DNA of 64,000 nucleotides from Spartobacteria bacterium UBA695 (GCA_002298145.1 DBMP01000007.1:18594-82593), one strand, 5' to 3'. Counted from the first letter of the stretch, positions 1 through 10,643 are shown. The notes: a model not told the origin generated them from the letters alone. Program-made: numbers and translations.

Positions 1-34
1 TTGATGAAAATTTGGTGGCTTGGGTTCGCGACGC

Positions 35-598
35 TTAGGAGCGCTCGACCTGCCAGTATTCGAGTTCGACCGGGGTGGAACGCCCGAAGATGCTGACGGA
101 AACGCGGAGTTTGCCGCGTTCGGGGTCGATCTCTTCGACGACGCCACTCTGGTTTTGGAATGGCCCATCGGCGACCTTCACGGTTTCGCCGACTTCGAAG
201 CTGACCTTCGGTTTGACGGTGTCTTCGCGTTCGGCCATCTGGGCGAGCATCGTCTCCACTTCCTGGTCGCGCATGGGAATCGGGCGGTCTTTCGTTCCCG
301 CAAAGCCGATCACCCCTGTCGTTTCACGAATGAAATACCAGGTGCGGTCGACGAGCTGATTTTGCTCGTCGAGCAGGTGCATGTTGATAATGAGGTAGCC
401 AGGAAGGAGCTTGCGAACGGTTTCGGTCCGTTTGCCCCGTTTGACCTCGGATACGCGCTCGGTGGGAATCAATACCTCGAAAATGAGATCGCCCATTTCC
501 TCGGTCTTGATGCGCTTGACGATGTTGTCATGCACTTTCTGTTCCTGTCCGGACAGAACGTGCACTGCGAACCACTGACTGCGTGCCGTGTTTGCCAT
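35..598 (-). CDS. nusG: Transcription termination/antitermination protein NusG
   Basis: A 187-residue NusG, which binds RNA polymerase and couples it to Rho or the ribosome. The N-terminal NGN domain starts with a QWFAVHVLSGQE motif. The C-terminal KOW domain is recognisable from GETVKVADGPFQNQSG. The start at 598 (MANTARSQW) is chosen because it matches family N-termini. A longer open frame runs upstream but lies inside secE. The start codon shares one base with the secE stop (TAATG), so the two are translationally coupled. rplK normally follows and would lie outside the window. Confidence 0.97.
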   Translation of the reverse strand: MANTARSQWFAVHVLSGQEQKVHDNIVKRIKTEEMGDLIFEVLIPTERVSEVKRGKRTETVRKLLPGYLIINMHLLDEQNQLVDRTWYFIRETTGVIGFAGTKDRPIPMRDQEVETMLAQMAEREDTVKPKVSFEVGETVKVADGPFQNQSGVVEEIDPERGKLRVSVSIFGRSTPVELEYWQVERS

Positions 599-825
599 TA
601 CTTTTGCCAACCTCCGCCGGTAAGCACACCCACGACGTTCAGGAGTACGAAATCCAGGAGCGCGATATAGCCGCTCAGAATGAGCATGGCGACGACCACG
701 ACGAGCGTAGAATCGACCAGTTCCTTGTATTTCTTGAACCCTCTCTCCTTCGGATCCCACGGCCAGCTTGCCTTGGCAAGCTCTCCGCGGACTTCGGAGA
801 TGAACGTTTTGGTTTGTGCGAGCAT
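598..825 (-). CDS. secE: Preprotein translocase subunit SecE
   Basis: A 75-residue SecE, the small essential clamp subunit of the SecYEG protein-export channel in the inner membrane. The conserved amphipathic helix has the family motif KASWPWDPKE, followed by one hydrophobic membrane segment (VVVVAMLILSGYIALLDFVL). The start at 825 (MLAQTKTF) excludes 15 upstream residues that would read into the tRNA-Trp 3' flank. It lies between tRNA-Trp and nusG, the standard bacterial order, and overlaps nusG by one base. Confidence 0.95.
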   Translation of the reverse strand: MLAQTKTFISEVRGELAKASWPWDPKERGFKKYKELVDSTLVVVVAMLILSGYIALLDFVLLNVVGVLTGGGWQK

Positions 826-843
826 GAAGTTTAATTTGAAGAA

Positions 844-916
844 CAGGCCAGGAGGGACTCGAACCCCCAACAGGCGGTTTTGGAGACCGCTACTCTACCA
901 ATTGAGTTACTGACCT
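844..916 (-). tRNA. trnW: tRNA-Trp (CCA anticodon)
   Basis: On the minus strand a full cloverleaf folds: 7-bp acceptor AGGTCAG/CTGGCCT, D arm, anticodon stem with loop CTCCAAA (anticodon CCA), and T arm with GGTTCGAGTCC. Discriminator base is G. The 3' CCA is not encoded. It sits between tuf and secE as in many bacteria and is probably processed from the tuf-secE-nusG transcript. Confidence 0.95.
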
Positions 917-955
917 TAAGTTCTTCGGTGCTTTGGGGCGTCTTTTAAGGGACGC

Positions 956-2140
<1,185 letters not shown>

Positions 2141-2234
2141 TTTAGGATCTCCTCGTTCTCTTGAGTTTAGGTTTTATTGTTAAAAGTGTTTGTTGAAGTC
2201 CGGCTCGCCTTGCCGCGTTTCTCATGCGGAGGGG

Positions 2235-2307
<73 letters not shown>

Positions 2308-2679
2308 GTCTTTTCCCTGCAGGAGAAGGTAACCTCGACAAGCCGGTATGAAACCAACCCAACGCGGCGGCCAACTCCTACGCCCAAACGAGCCATGGGG
2401 CGAAAAACCCCCGGACCGATCCGCCTCTCGGCAGACTCAGGTGTCGGGTTCGAATTTCACTCTTTGGTCGTAAAAGCGAGTGGGGAAGGTAGCAAAAGCG
2501 GGCGGGCTGTCAAAAGGTTTTCTTTGGCACCCCCAAAAAAGTTTCCGCCTTTTCAAAACGCCCCCTCTGCGACGCGGACCCGCGCCACAAGCGGCTCCGC
2601 GGAAGTTTTCTTGCGTAAAAGCGAAGATTTTACTCGCCACGGCGGCCGAACCCGCCTAAAAGGCTCCTCCCCTTTTTCA
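2308..2679. other. Intergenic region between tRNA-Thr and hisG
   Basis: About 370 bases with no convincing gene. It should hold the minus-strand promoter for the tRNA-Thr/tuf cluster and the plus-strand promoter for hisG, but I see no clear -35/-10 pair. A tRNA-like TTCGAAT heptamer near 2450 is not flanked by complementary stem bases. An open frame here continues into hisG but its sequence is not protein-like. Confidence 0.5.
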
Positions 2680-3558
2680 ATGAGCCAGAAGATCCTTAGA
2701 ATCGGGCTTCCCTCGGGAAGTCTCCAGGAACCCACCCTCGCCCTTTTCGGCAAGGCGGGCTTCCATATTAACGTGCCGAAGCGCTCCTACAAGCCTTCCG
2801 TCGACGACCCCGAGGTGGAGATCCGCCTCCTGCGGGCCCAGGAAATCAGCCGCTACGTGGAGCACGGCTACCTCGACATGGGGCTCACTGGCCGGGACTG
2901 GATTGTTGAAAACGCCTCGGATGTGCAGATGCTCGGGGAATTGATGTTCTCCAAGGTCAGCAGCGCCCCGACCCGCTGGGTGCTGGTGGTCCCCGAGGCC
3001 TCGCCCATCCAATCCGTTAAAGATTTGCAAGGCAAGACCATCGCCACGGAGGCGATCGGCATGACCAAGCGCTTCCTGGAATGCAATGGCGTCGAAGCCA
3101 AAGTGGAATTTTCCTGGGGCGCGACCGAAGTGAAAGTGCCCGACCTGGTCGACGCCATCGTGGACGTCACCGAGACGGGCTCCTCGCTCAAGGCCAATAA
3201 ACTGCGCATCGTGGAGACCTTGATGACCTCCTCCCCGCAGGTCATCGCCAACAATGCCGCGTGGGCCGACGACTGGAAGCGCAGCAAGATGGAGAACATC
3301 ATGCTGCTCTTGACCGGCGCCCATAACGCCCGCGACAAGGTCGGCCTCAAAATGAATATCGAAGAAAAGGCATTGCAGAATCTTCTCGATGCCCTACCCT
3401 CGCTCCGCAATCCGACCATCTCTCAGCTCGCCCAGGGTGGGTGGGTCGCCGTGGAAACGGTGATTGATGAGAAGGTTGTGCGGGAGATCATTCCCCAGCT
3501 GAAGGCACTCGGTGCCGAGGGGATCATCGAATACCCCCTGAACAAAGTCGTTTACTAG
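2680..3558 (+). CDS. hisG: ATP phosphoribosyltransferase, long form
   Basis: A 292-residue HisG, catalysing the first committed step of histidine synthesis (ATP plus PRPP to phosphoribosyl-ATP). The catalytic part shows family features such as RIGLPSGSL at the N-terminus, DMGLTGRDW and DAIVDVTETGSSL with the PRPP-binding loop. Residues from about 215 on form the PII-like regulatory tail of the long, HisZ-independent form, which normally mediates histidine feedback inhibition. The start at 2680 (MSQKILRIG) is chosen by similarity. No other his genes are in the window. Confidence 0.93.
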   Translation: MSQKILRIGLPSGSLQEPTLALFGKAGFHINVPKRSYKPSVDDPEVEIRLLRAQEISRYVEHGYLDMGLTGRDWIVENASDVQMLGELMFSKVSSAPTRWVLVVPEASPIQSVKDLQGKTIATEAIGMTKRFLECNGVEAKVEFSWGATEVKVPDLVDAIVDVTETGSSLKANKLRIVETLMTSSPQVIANNAAWADDWKRSKMENIMLLLTGAHNARDKVGLKMNIEEKALQNLLDALPSLRNPTISQLAQGGWVAVETVIDEKVVREIIPQLKALGAEGIIEYPLNKVVY

Positions 3559-3601
3559 TAAAAGCTAGTTTTTAACCAGCCAAGTAGAACAGCAGTCACG
3601 T

Positions 3602-3706
3602 ATGGGTTCCTTAAAGAAACGCCGTAAATCCAAAATCGCGAAGCATAAACGCCGTAAGCGGATGAAAGAAAACCGCCACAAGAAGCGTTTGCGCTACAAG
3701 AGCTAG
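3602..3706 (+). CDS. Small basic ribosomal protein bS22 (AURKAIP1/COX24 family)
   Basis: A 34-residue, extremely Lys/Arg-rich protein starting MGSLKKRRKSKIAKHKRRK. It resembles the AURKAIP1/COX24 (DUF1713) family, whose bacterial members are the ribosomal small-subunit protein bS22 and whose mitochondrial member is mS38. It would bind 16S rRNA in the small subunit. It lies 43 bases after hisG and 18 bases before a TPR gene. Short genes like this are often missed. The family assignment rests on composition, length and the MGS-start pattern. Confidence 0.8.
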   Translation: MGSLKKRRKSKIAKHKRRKRMKENRHKKRLRYKS

Positions 3707-3724
3707 GCAGGGATAATTGCATCC

Positions 3725-5539
3725 ATGAGACCACAGAGAGCCCTTTCACTCACCCGTCAGAGGCTCCCTTGGTCCGTATGGATTCGTCCCGCTCTAGTCC
3801 GTTTAGCCATCGGGGTCGGCATTCTGGCCGGCCCCCTTCTTTCTCATGGCTGGGCCAAATACCGTCCGAAACCGGATGGCAAAGCGGCCCAGACCGACAC
3901 GGAAGCCACGCCAAACAAACCTTTGGCGAACGTTACCGATTTGTCTTTGAGCAAGGAGGGCGAGCGCAAGGCTCAGGCCCTTGCGCATTTCGCCGACGGA
4001 TTCATCGCCGAGGAGGACGGCGAAACGGACCGCGCATTTGAATCCTACCGACGCTCCCTGAGCGCAGACCCCAACAACCCCGATCTGGCCGTAAAAGTCG
4101 CCTTTGAAATGGCGCGCCGCGGGGAGGTTTCCGAGGGGATCAGTCTCCTCAAAGACGCGGCCAAGGCCGCCCCGCGCGAGATGTTGCCACCGCTGTGCCT
4201 CTCGCAAATCTACGCGAAGTTTCTCAAAAAACCGGCGCTAGCCATTCGCTACGCCACGATCGCGCTCGACCTCAATCCGGACAACATCAGCCCCTATCTG
4301 GCGCTCATCGAGCTCTACACCCAGGCCAACCAGACCCAGAAAGCCGTGGCCATTCTCGACCGGGCGCTTAAAAGCAAGAGCCCCGACGCCGATTTCTGGG
4401 CCCAGCTCGGCGACCTCTGCCTGAAGCTCGACCAGCCGCAGGACGGCTCCCCGGTGCCGAAGGAAAAGCTGCCCCGCATTAACGCCCTCTTTGAAAAAGC
4501 GCGCAAGCTCGCCCCTCAGGACCTCGAAATCGCGGGCAAAGCGGCCGATTTTTACTACGAAACCCAGCAATTTGAGACCGCCATTCCGCTGTTGCGCAAA
4601 TTGATCGGCGAAGAGGAAGACCCGGCCAGCGGCGACGCCCTCGCCCTTGGGGAAAAGCTGGCCCGCGCGCTCATGGGCCTCAACCGTCGCCCCGAAGCGC
4701 TCAAAGTGCTGGAGAAAATGGCCGTCGACGCGCCTGAACGGAAGGAAACCTTTGCGCTGACCGGCGACAACCACCTCCTGGAAGGCAACATCGACCAGGC
4801 GCTCAACGCCTACCGCCGGGTGCTCGAACTCGACCCCTCCATTGCCCCGGTCTACCTCCGCATCGCGGATCTCCAGATGCGCCTCGGCCAGAAGGAAGAG
4901 GCCGTCGCCACCCTCCAGGAAGCCCGGAAAAAATTCCCCGGCACGGCGCTCATCACCTACTCGCTGGCCGCCACACTCGCCCAGGCTGGGCTTTACACCC
5001 AGGCGCTCCCAGTTTTCGAAGAAACCCTGCACGAAGCCCCCGCCTCCAAGCCGACCCTGACCAACGCCAGCTTTTACTTCGCCTACGGCATGGCAGCGGA
5101 GCAGGCGGGCGACCTCGACCGCGCCGCCACGCTGCTGGAAAAAAGCATCTCACTGGCTCCGAACGATTCCGCCCAGGCACGCAATTACCTTGGCTACAGC
5201 TGGTTAGAGCATGGCAAGCGCCTTAAGGAAGCTGGGGAACTCATTCAGCGCGCCGTGGCCGACGAACCGGAAAACGGGGCCTTCCTCGACAGCCTCGGCT
5301 GGTATTTTTACAAGACCGGCGACTTTACCCACGCCATCGTTAACCTCATGAAAGCCGTGGAAAAGATCCCGGAGCCGGACCCGGTGGTCCTGGAGCACCT
5401 CGGCGATGCCTACGCCGCCAAGGGCGACCTCGCGCGGGCGCTTGAAGTCTGGAAAAAAGCGGCCGCGCTTGAGGGAGCCAGCAAGGAACTCCCTGGAAAA
5501 ATCAGCACCGCCTCCCAGAAGCTTGGCTCCAAGCCCTAG
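3725..5539 (+). CDS. Exported tetratricopeptide-repeat protein
   Basis: A 604-residue protein with an N-terminal hydrophobic segment (about residues 23-42) after a basic start, which looks like a signal peptide or anchor. The rest is a series of TPR helices, for example around residues 72-105, 160-230, 340-400 and 490-580, with typical NPDN and LG.AY.A.G motifs. TPR arrays mediate protein-protein contacts; the partner is unknown. It is 18 bases after the bS22 gene and 23 bases before the antiporter gene, suggesting one transcript. Confidence 0.8.
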   Translation: MRPQRALSLTRQRLPWSVWIRPALVRLAIGVGILAGPLLSHGWAKYRPKPDGKAAQTDTEATPNKPLANVTDLSLSKEGERKAQALAHFADGFIAEEDGETDRAFESYRRSLSADPNNPDLAVKVAFEMARRGEVSEGISLLKDAAKAAPREMLPPLCLSQIYAKFLKKPALAIRYATIALDLNPDNISPYLALIELYTQANQTQKAVAILDRALKSKSPDADFWAQLGDLCLKLDQPQDGSPVPKEKLPRINALFEKARKLAPQDLEIAGKAADFYYETQQFETAIPLLRKLIGEEEDPASGDALALGEKLARALMGLNRRPEALKVLEKMAVDAPERKETFALTGDNHLLEGNIDQALNAYRRVLELDPSIAPVYLRIADLQMRLGQKEEAVATLQEARKKFPGTALITYSLAATLAQAGLYTQALPVFEETLHEAPASKPTLTNASFYFAYGMAAEQAGDLDRAATLLEKSISLAPNDSAQARNYLGYSWLEHGKRLKEAGELIQRAVADEPENGAFLDSLGWYFYKTGDFTHAIVNLMKAVEKIPEPDPVVLEHLGDAYAAKGDLARALEVWKKAAALEGASKELPGKISTASQKLGSKP

Positions 5540-5562
5540 CCTGGGTTAACCTCCTGGGCACC

Positions 5563-6843
5563 ATGCCCACTGACGCCGTTCCTCCCTACGCGCTGCTCCC
5601 CTTTGCGGCCATGCTGCTGGCCATCGCGGCCATGCCGTTTCTCTTCAAGCACCACTGGGAGCGCTTTTACGCCTTCTGGGCGGTCGGGCTTGGCTCGCTG
5701 AGCGTCACCTATTACCTGCTTTTTCGCGAGGAAACCGAGCCGCTGCTTCACACAGCGCATGAATACGTGAGCTTTATCGCCATGGTCGGCTCGCTTTTTG
5801 TCGTGGCGGGAGGCATCCATATCACCGTCAAGGGCGAGGCCAAGCCGTGGGCCAACGTCCTTTTTCTGGCGTTCGCCAGCGTCGTCTCCAACCTCATCGG
5901 CACGACCGGGGCCTCGATGCTCTTCATCCGACCCTGGATTCGGATGAACAAATACCGGATCACCGGCTTTCACATCGCCTTTTTTATTTTCCTGGTCTCC
6001 AACGTCTCCGGCTGCCTCACGCCGATTGGCGATCCGCCCCTCTTTCTCGGCTTCCTGAGGGGGGTCCCCTTCTGGTGGACGCTCCAGCACTGCTGGCAGC
6101 CATGGGCGGTAGGCGTCGGGCTGCTGCTGGCCATCTTTTTCGTCTGGGACACGATCAATTTCCGCCGCGCCCCGGCCGCCATCCGGGAGCGGGAGACCGC
6201 CGAAGGGCACTGGAAAATCCGGGGCCTGCACAATCTCCTTTTTCTTGGCGCCATCCTTGGCTCCGTCTTCGTCAAGCACCCGGCCTTCCTGCGTGAGGGG
6301 ATCATGGTCGCGGCGGCTCTCGGCTCGTGGATAACCACACGGCGGGAGATCCATGAGGCCAACGACTTCAACCTGGAGCCGGTCAAAGAAGTCGCATGGC
6401 TGTTTCTGGGCATTTTCGCCACGATGATCCCTGCCCTGGAATACCTGCGGGAGCACGCGCCGACCCTCGGCCTGCACACCCCCTGGCACTTCTACTGGGC
6501 TACCGGGCTCCTCTCCGGCGTGCTCGACAACGCCCCCACCTACCTCGCCTTCCTGGCCACGGCGCTGGGCCTTCTCGGGTTCGAGTTTGACACGGCGGGT
6601 GTGGCCCGGTTTATCGCCGAGGATGGCGCGCTGCTAACGGCCATTTCCGTCGGCGCCGTCTTCTTCGGGGCCATGACCTACATTGGCAACGGCCCGAACT
6701 TCATGGTCAAGGCCATTGCCGAGCGGGCCCGGGTGGAAACGCCTGGTTTCTTTGGCTACCTCCTCCGTTACGCCCTTCCCGTACTACTGCCGGTGCTTTT
6801 TATCGTGGGGATTCTCTTTTTTTCTCATCGGCCTTTGTTCTAG
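5563..6843 (+). CDS. NhaD/CitMHS-type sodium:proton antiporter
   Basis: A 426-residue inner-membrane protein with about 11-12 hydrophobic helices. Signature motifs are SNLIGTTGASML (about residues 109-120) and SNVSGCLTPIGDPPLFLGF (about 146-164), typical of the ion-transporter family that includes NhaD and the CitMHS_2 antiporters. It probably exchanges Na+ for H+ for pH and sodium homeostasis. It follows the TPR gene by 23 bases and ends 9 bases before ribE. Substrate is inferred from family resemblance only. Confidence 0.82.
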   Translation: MPTDAVPPYALLPFAAMLLAIAAMPFLFKHHWERFYAFWAVGLGSLSVTYYLLFREETEPLLHTAHEYVSFIAMVGSLFVVAGGIHITVKGEAKPWANVLFLAFASVVSNLIGTTGASMLFIRPWIRMNKYRITGFHIAFFIFLVSNVSGCLTPIGDPPLFLGFLRGVPFWWTLQHCWQPWAVGVGLLLAIFFVWDTINFRRAPAAIRERETAEGHWKIRGLHNLLFLGAILGSVFVKHPAFLREGIMVAAALGSWITTRREIHEANDFNLEPVKEVAWLFLGIFATMIPALEYLREHAPTLGLHTPWHFYWATGLLSGVLDNAPTYLAFLATALGLLGFEFDTAGVARFIAEDGALLTAISVGAVFFGAMTYIGNGPNFMVKAIAERARVETPGFFGYLLRYALPVLLPVLFIVGILFFSHRPLF

Positions 6844-6852
6844 AGTGAGCGC

Positions 6853-7452
6853 ATGTTTACCGGACTTGTTGAAGAAACCGCGCACGTCGTATCGGTGGAG
6901 CCCATCGGCGGCGGAGCCCGACTGACCCTTGAAGCCGCCCTCGTCATCCCGGGCACCAAAGCAGGCGACTCCATCGCCGTCAACGGCTGCTGTTTGACGA
7001 TCACGACCCTCACGGGCAACCGCCTTTCGTTCGATCTCCTGGCCGAAACGCTCGATAAAACCAACCTCGGCGACCAAAAGCCGGGCTCGCTCGTCAACCT
7101 GGAACGCGCCATGCAGGCCCACGACCGCCTGGGCGGCCACTTCGTCCAGGGGCACGTCGATACCACCTCGCACATCCTCTCGCTAACGCCCCAAGGGCAG
7201 GATCACCGGCTGGAGTTCGAGCTTCCGCGCCATTTTGCCCGTTACGTAGCCTACAAGGGCTCCATCTCGGTCAACGGCATCAGCTTGACGGCAGCGGAGG
7301 TCAAGGAATCGAGCATCGTCATCTGGCTCATCCCGCACACGATGGAAGTCACCAATCTCCACACCCTCAAGGCCGGGGACCGGGTGAACCTGGAGTTCGA
7401 CATGCTGGCCAAGTACCTCGAACGCCTCGTGGATCCGAGTCTTAAGGACTAG
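6853..7452 (+). CDS. ribE: Riboflavin synthase, alpha subunit
   Basis: A 199-residue enzyme converting two 6,7-dimethyl-8-ribityllumazine molecules into riboflavin. It has the characteristic internal duplication of two lumazine-binding domains. The first begins MFTGLVEET and has GDSIAVNGCCLT; the second has GHFVQGHVDTT and GSISVNGISLTA. Length is normal. No FMN riboswitch is seen here, unlike ribB at 38.6-39.3 kb. It sits 9 bases after the antiporter gene, so it is probably co-transcribed with it. Confidence 0.95.
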   Translation: MFTGLVEETAHVVSVEPIGGGARLTLEAALVIPGTKAGDSIAVNGCCLTITTLTGNRLSFDLLAETLDKTNLGDQKPGSLVNLERAMQAHDRLGGHFVQGHVDTTSHILSLTPQGQDHRLEFELPRHFARYVAYKGSISVNGISLTAAEVKESSIVIWLIPHTMEVTNLHTLKAGDRVNLEFDMLAKYLERLVDPSLKD

Positions 7453-7646
7453 GGTTTACACAGAGAACACGGAGAACAGAGAGAGAAAATGATGGGAGGG
7501 TTCTTTGCCCTGCCTGCTTCGCGCCCTTGTGCCCACGGATGAGCGCAAACAGCGTTAACGCACGTTCACGTTATGTGAATTTTTCAGAGAAAACCCAAAA
7601 AGAGCGGGAAAAATCAGCCCGTCTCCTGCATTTTTAAATAATAAAG
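7453..7646. other. Intergenic region after ribE
   Basis: About 190 bases without a gene. It starts with a purine-rich imperfect repeat (cacagagaacacggagaacagagagag, 7457-7484), a type of low-complexity element seen between genes in this window. An AT-rich stretch before the ATG at 7647 probably holds the promoter of the next operon. Confidence 0.4.
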
Positions 7647-8867
7647 ATGATCGTTCGCGCCAAATTTGCCCTCCCCATTCGCACCGCTCCCCTTGAAAAC
7701 GGTGCCGTGGCCGTCGACGACGCAGGGCTTATCTCGGCGGTGGGGCCTTTTGCCGAGGTCGCTGCGGCCCACCCGGGCGTACCGGTCGTCGATCTGGGCG
7801 ACCAAGTGCTTCTGCCGGGGCTCATCAATGCCCATTGCCACCTCGACTACACGACCTTGCGCGACGCCATCAACCCGCAGAAGTCGTTCACCCGCTGGAT
7901 CACCCGCATCAACGCCCTCAAGCGTCAGATGACCGATGACGATTACCTCGCCGCCATCGCCCACGGATTCCGCGAACTGCAGCAGTGGGGCACCACCACG
8001 GTGCTCAACCTGGAGGCCTTCCCCGAGCTGCTGCCCCGCCTGCCCGCCCCGCCCATCCGCACCTGGTGGTTCCTGGAGCTCATCGACATCCGTAGCCGCG
8101 CCGCCACCGAGGACCTGCTCGCCGGGGCGCTCTCCTTTTTCGAAAAACACGAGGGCTGGCTCGGCGGCTTCGGCCTCAACCCCCACGCCCCCTACACCGC
8201 TTCGCCCAATCTCTACCAGATCTGCGCCGAATGCGCCTCGCACTTCGGCATGCCGCTGACGACCCATATCGCCGAGTCCGCCGACGAAGAGGCGATGTTC
8301 CACCGGGGCGAGGGGGAAATGTACGAGTTTTTCCGCGAGCTTGGGCGGCCCATGGACGACTGCGGGCAACATTCCTCCTTTTACACCGCCGTCACGCGCG
8401 GCATGATCGGGCCCGGCTGGCTGCTCGCCCACGCCAATGAACTGAGCGACGAGGACTTCGAGCTCATCGCCGCCACACCCGGCGACTGGCATGTCGTCCA
8501 CTGCCCCGGCAGCCACGCCTTCTTCAGCCACAAGCCCTTCGCCTGGCAGCGCCTCGAACGCGCGGGCGTCACCATCAGCCTCGGAACGGACAGCCTCGCC
8601 AGCAACGGCAGCCTCGATCTCTTCACCGAGATGCAGCTGGCCCGAAAAGCCAATCCGCAGCTGAGCTGCGAAACCCTCTTGAAAACCATCACGATCAACC
8701 CGGCCAAAGCCTTGCGGCAAGCCGGCAAGCTCGGGGAGCTGACTCCCGGGGCCCACGCCGACCTGATCGCCCTCCCGTTTGACGGCAACCTCAACGAAAT
8801 TTACGACGCCATCGTCGAAAACCGGAGCCCAGTCCCATGGATGATGCTCAACGGAGAAGTGCTCTAA
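7647..8867 (+). CDS. Amidohydrolase / chlorohydrolase-family deaminase
   Basis: A 406-residue cytosolic metal-dependent hydrolase of the ATZ/TRZ-SAH deaminase-like branch. Metal ligands are visible: HCH at residues 63 and 65 (NAHCHLDY), His207 with Glu210 (THIAESADEE), a later HCPGSH and Asp315 (GTDSLASN). Members deaminate adenosine or guanine-like substrates, including 6-aminodeoxyfutalosine and S-adenosylhomocysteine. The substrate cannot be fixed from sequence alone. Its stop codon overlaps the start of the carboxypeptidase gene (TAATG). Confidence 0.82.
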   Translation: MIVRAKFALPIRTAPLENGAVAVDDAGLISAVGPFAEVAAAHPGVPVVDLGDQVLLPGLINAHCHLDYTTLRDAINPQKSFTRWITRINALKRQMTDDDYLAAIAHGFRELQQWGTTTVLNLEAFPELLPRLPAPPIRTWWFLELIDIRSRAATEDLLAGALSFFEKHEGWLGGFGLNPHAPYTASPNLYQICAECASHFGMPLTTHIAESADEEAMFHRGEGEMYEFFRELGRPMDDCGQHSSFYTAVTRGMIGPGWLLAHANELSDEDFELIAATPGDWHVVHCPGSHAFFSHKPFAWQRLERAGVTISLGTDSLASNGSLDLFTEMQLARKANPQLSCETLLKTITINPAKALRQAGKLGELTPGAHADLIALPFDGNLNEIYDAIVENRSPVPWMMLNGEVL

Positions 8868-9805
8868 TGCCGCGCTCTTTAACGACTGTTTTATTTACCG
8901 CCGCGCTGGTCCTTGCCCAGCCGACGGCCCAGGCCCGGCGCGTCCACAAGGCCCCAGCCGCCCTCACCCCGGCGCTTTCCGCCGAGGAGCAGGACGACAC
9001 ACCAGGCACCCGCCAGCTCGGTGAACCCGACGGCAAAGGCCCCCTGACCCTGGCCGCCCAGGGAGCCACCGTCATCGACACCCTTTCCGGGGAGCCGCTT
9101 TACGAAAAAAACGCCCATGCTGCCTTCTACCCGGCCAGCACCACCAAGATCCTGACCGCGCTGCTCGTCATTGAGGAGGGCGACCTCGACCGGCCCGTGG
9201 TAATCCAGCCCGAGGACACCCGCGTGGAGCCGAGCGCCATCGGCTTCCGCCCTGGCGAAAGCTACACCCGCCGCCAGCTGCTCTACGCGCTGATGCTCAA
9301 GAGCGCCAACGACAGCGCCATGGCCCTCGCCCGCGACAACGCCGGGAGCGTCGAGGCCTTTGCGGAAAAGATGACCCAGCGCGCCGCCAGCCTCGGCGCG
9401 GAGAACAGCCACTTTGCCAACCCCAACGGCCTCCCCAACCCGAACCACTGGACGACCCCGCACGACCTGGCCTTGATCGCCCGGGCCGCCATGGGGCAGC
9501 CGGTCTTTCGGCAGCTTGTCGGCACCGTCGAATACCGCTGGGTGACGGCACAGGGGATCTCGGTGATCCTGAAAAATCATAATAAGCTGCTCTGGTGCCC
9601 GCCGTGGAAATTCGAGGGCTGCACGGGGCTTAAAACCGGCTACACCGTCAAGGCGCAGCAGGTGCTCGTCTCCTCGGCGCTGCGCAACCACCGGGAGGTC
9701 ATCTCGGTCGTCATGCATAGCGACAAACCGGGCATCTGGCTCGACAGCAAGCAGCTCCTCGCCTACGGCCTGGCGCATCTGCCGGGCTCGGTGAAGTTCG
9801 ACTAA
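8867..9805 (+). CDS. D-alanyl-D-alanine carboxypeptidase (penicillin-binding protein 5 type)
   Basis: A 312-residue serine peptidase of the S11 family that trims the terminal D-Ala from peptidoglycan stem peptides. All three active-site motifs are present: STTK at 91-94 with nucleophile Ser91, SAN at 146-148, and KTG at 256-258. A signal peptide covers about the first 23 residues (ending AQA). The start at 8867 is chosen because it overlaps the upstream stop as TAATG. The C-terminal membrane-anchoring domain of PBP5 is missing, so this is the short, soluble periplasmic form. Confidence 0.92.
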   Translation: MPRSLTTVLFTAALVLAQPTAQARRVHKAPAALTPALSAEEQDDTPGTRQLGEPDGKGPLTLAAQGATVIDTLSGEPLYEKNAHAAFYPASTTKILTALLVIEEGDLDRPVVIQPEDTRVEPSAIGFRPGESYTRRQLLYALMLKSANDSAMALARDNAGSVEAFAEKMTQRAASLGAENSHFANPNGLPNPNHWTTPHDLALIARAAMGQPVFRQLVGTVEYRWVTAQGISVILKNHNKLLWCPPWKFEGCTGLKTGYTVKAQQVLVSSALRNHREVISVVMHSDKPGIWLDSKQLLAYGLAHLPGSVKFD

Positions 9806-9830
9806 TATTTCCCGGCCTTCCTTCGCCGCT

Positions 9831-10643
9831 ATGTCCCAGCTCCCGCTCTCCACCGGTCGGTATGCCTTTGGCGACGACCCCGAGGCCTACGCCGCCGCCC
9901 GGCCCGAGTACCCGGCGGCGCTCTACGCCCGGCTCACGGAACACTGTGGATTACACGCGGGAACCGTCAGTTTTGAAGTTGGTCCCGGCACCGGCCTGGC
10001 CACGCGCAAATTGCTCGAAGCCGGTTGCGCCCCGCTGCACGCCATCGAGCCCGATGCGCGCCTGGCCGCCTACCTGCGCCGGACCGTCGCCCCCGGCGCG
10101 CTGGAGCTTCACGAGACGCCGTTTGAGGAAGTCGTGCTCCCCTGCGCCCACTTTGATTTTGGCGCCTCAGCCGCAGCCTTCCATTGGCTGGACCAAGCGG
10201 CCTCGCTGGAAAAAGTACGCCACTTGCTCAAGCCCGGCGGCTGGTGGGCCATGTGGTGGAACACCCATTTCGGGGCGGGGGAGAATACCGGCGACGCTTT
10301 TGACCGCGCCACGGTGCATCTCTTTCGGGGGATCCCCAAAAGCCCCACGATGACCGGGCAGGGCCGCCCGCATTTCGCCCTCGACCGGGAAGCCCGCATG
10401 GCCGATCTGGCCCGGGCCGGGTTCGCCGACGCCCAAGCCGACTCCTGGCGCTGGACGCGCGCCTACGACACGCACGAGCTGGTCGCGCTCTACAGCACCT
10501 TTTCACCGGTCAAGTCGCTCGCGGCTGACCAAAGAGCGGAATTTCTGGGCCGCCTCGCCGAAATCGCCGACGGCACCTTCGGCGGCCGCGTCGAGCGCCC
10601 GTTTGTCACGGCTCTCTACACCGCCCGGCGTCCTTCGGCTTAG
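9831..10643 (+). CDS. Class I SAM-dependent methyltransferase
   Basis: A 270-residue cytosolic protein with a Rossmann SAM-binding motif FEVGPGTGLATRKL (about residues 46-59), an acidic strand end (AIEPD) and a post-I HFDFGASAAAFHWLD region. This is the Methyltransf_11 type that acts on small molecules or lipids; the substrate is unknown. It starts 25 bases after the carboxypeptidase gene and is probably the last gene of that operon. Confidence 0.85.
   Translation: MSQLPLSTGRYAFGDDPEAYAAARPEYPAALYARLTEHCGLHAGTVSFEVGPGTGLATRKLLEAGCAPLHAIEPDARLAAYLRRTVAPGALELHETPFEEVVLPCAHFDFGASAAAFHWLDQAASLEKVRHLLKPGGWWAMWWNTHFGAGENTGDAFDRATVHLFRGIPKSPTMTGQGRPHFALDREARMADLARAGFADAQADSWRWTRAYDTHELVALYSTFSPVKSLAADQRAEFLGRLAEIADGTFGGRVERPFVTALYTARRPSA

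Noticed and set aside
2440..2475. Possible tRNA T arm (GGTTCGAAT)
   Set aside because: Bases on either side do not pair and no acceptor or anticodon arm can be drawn.
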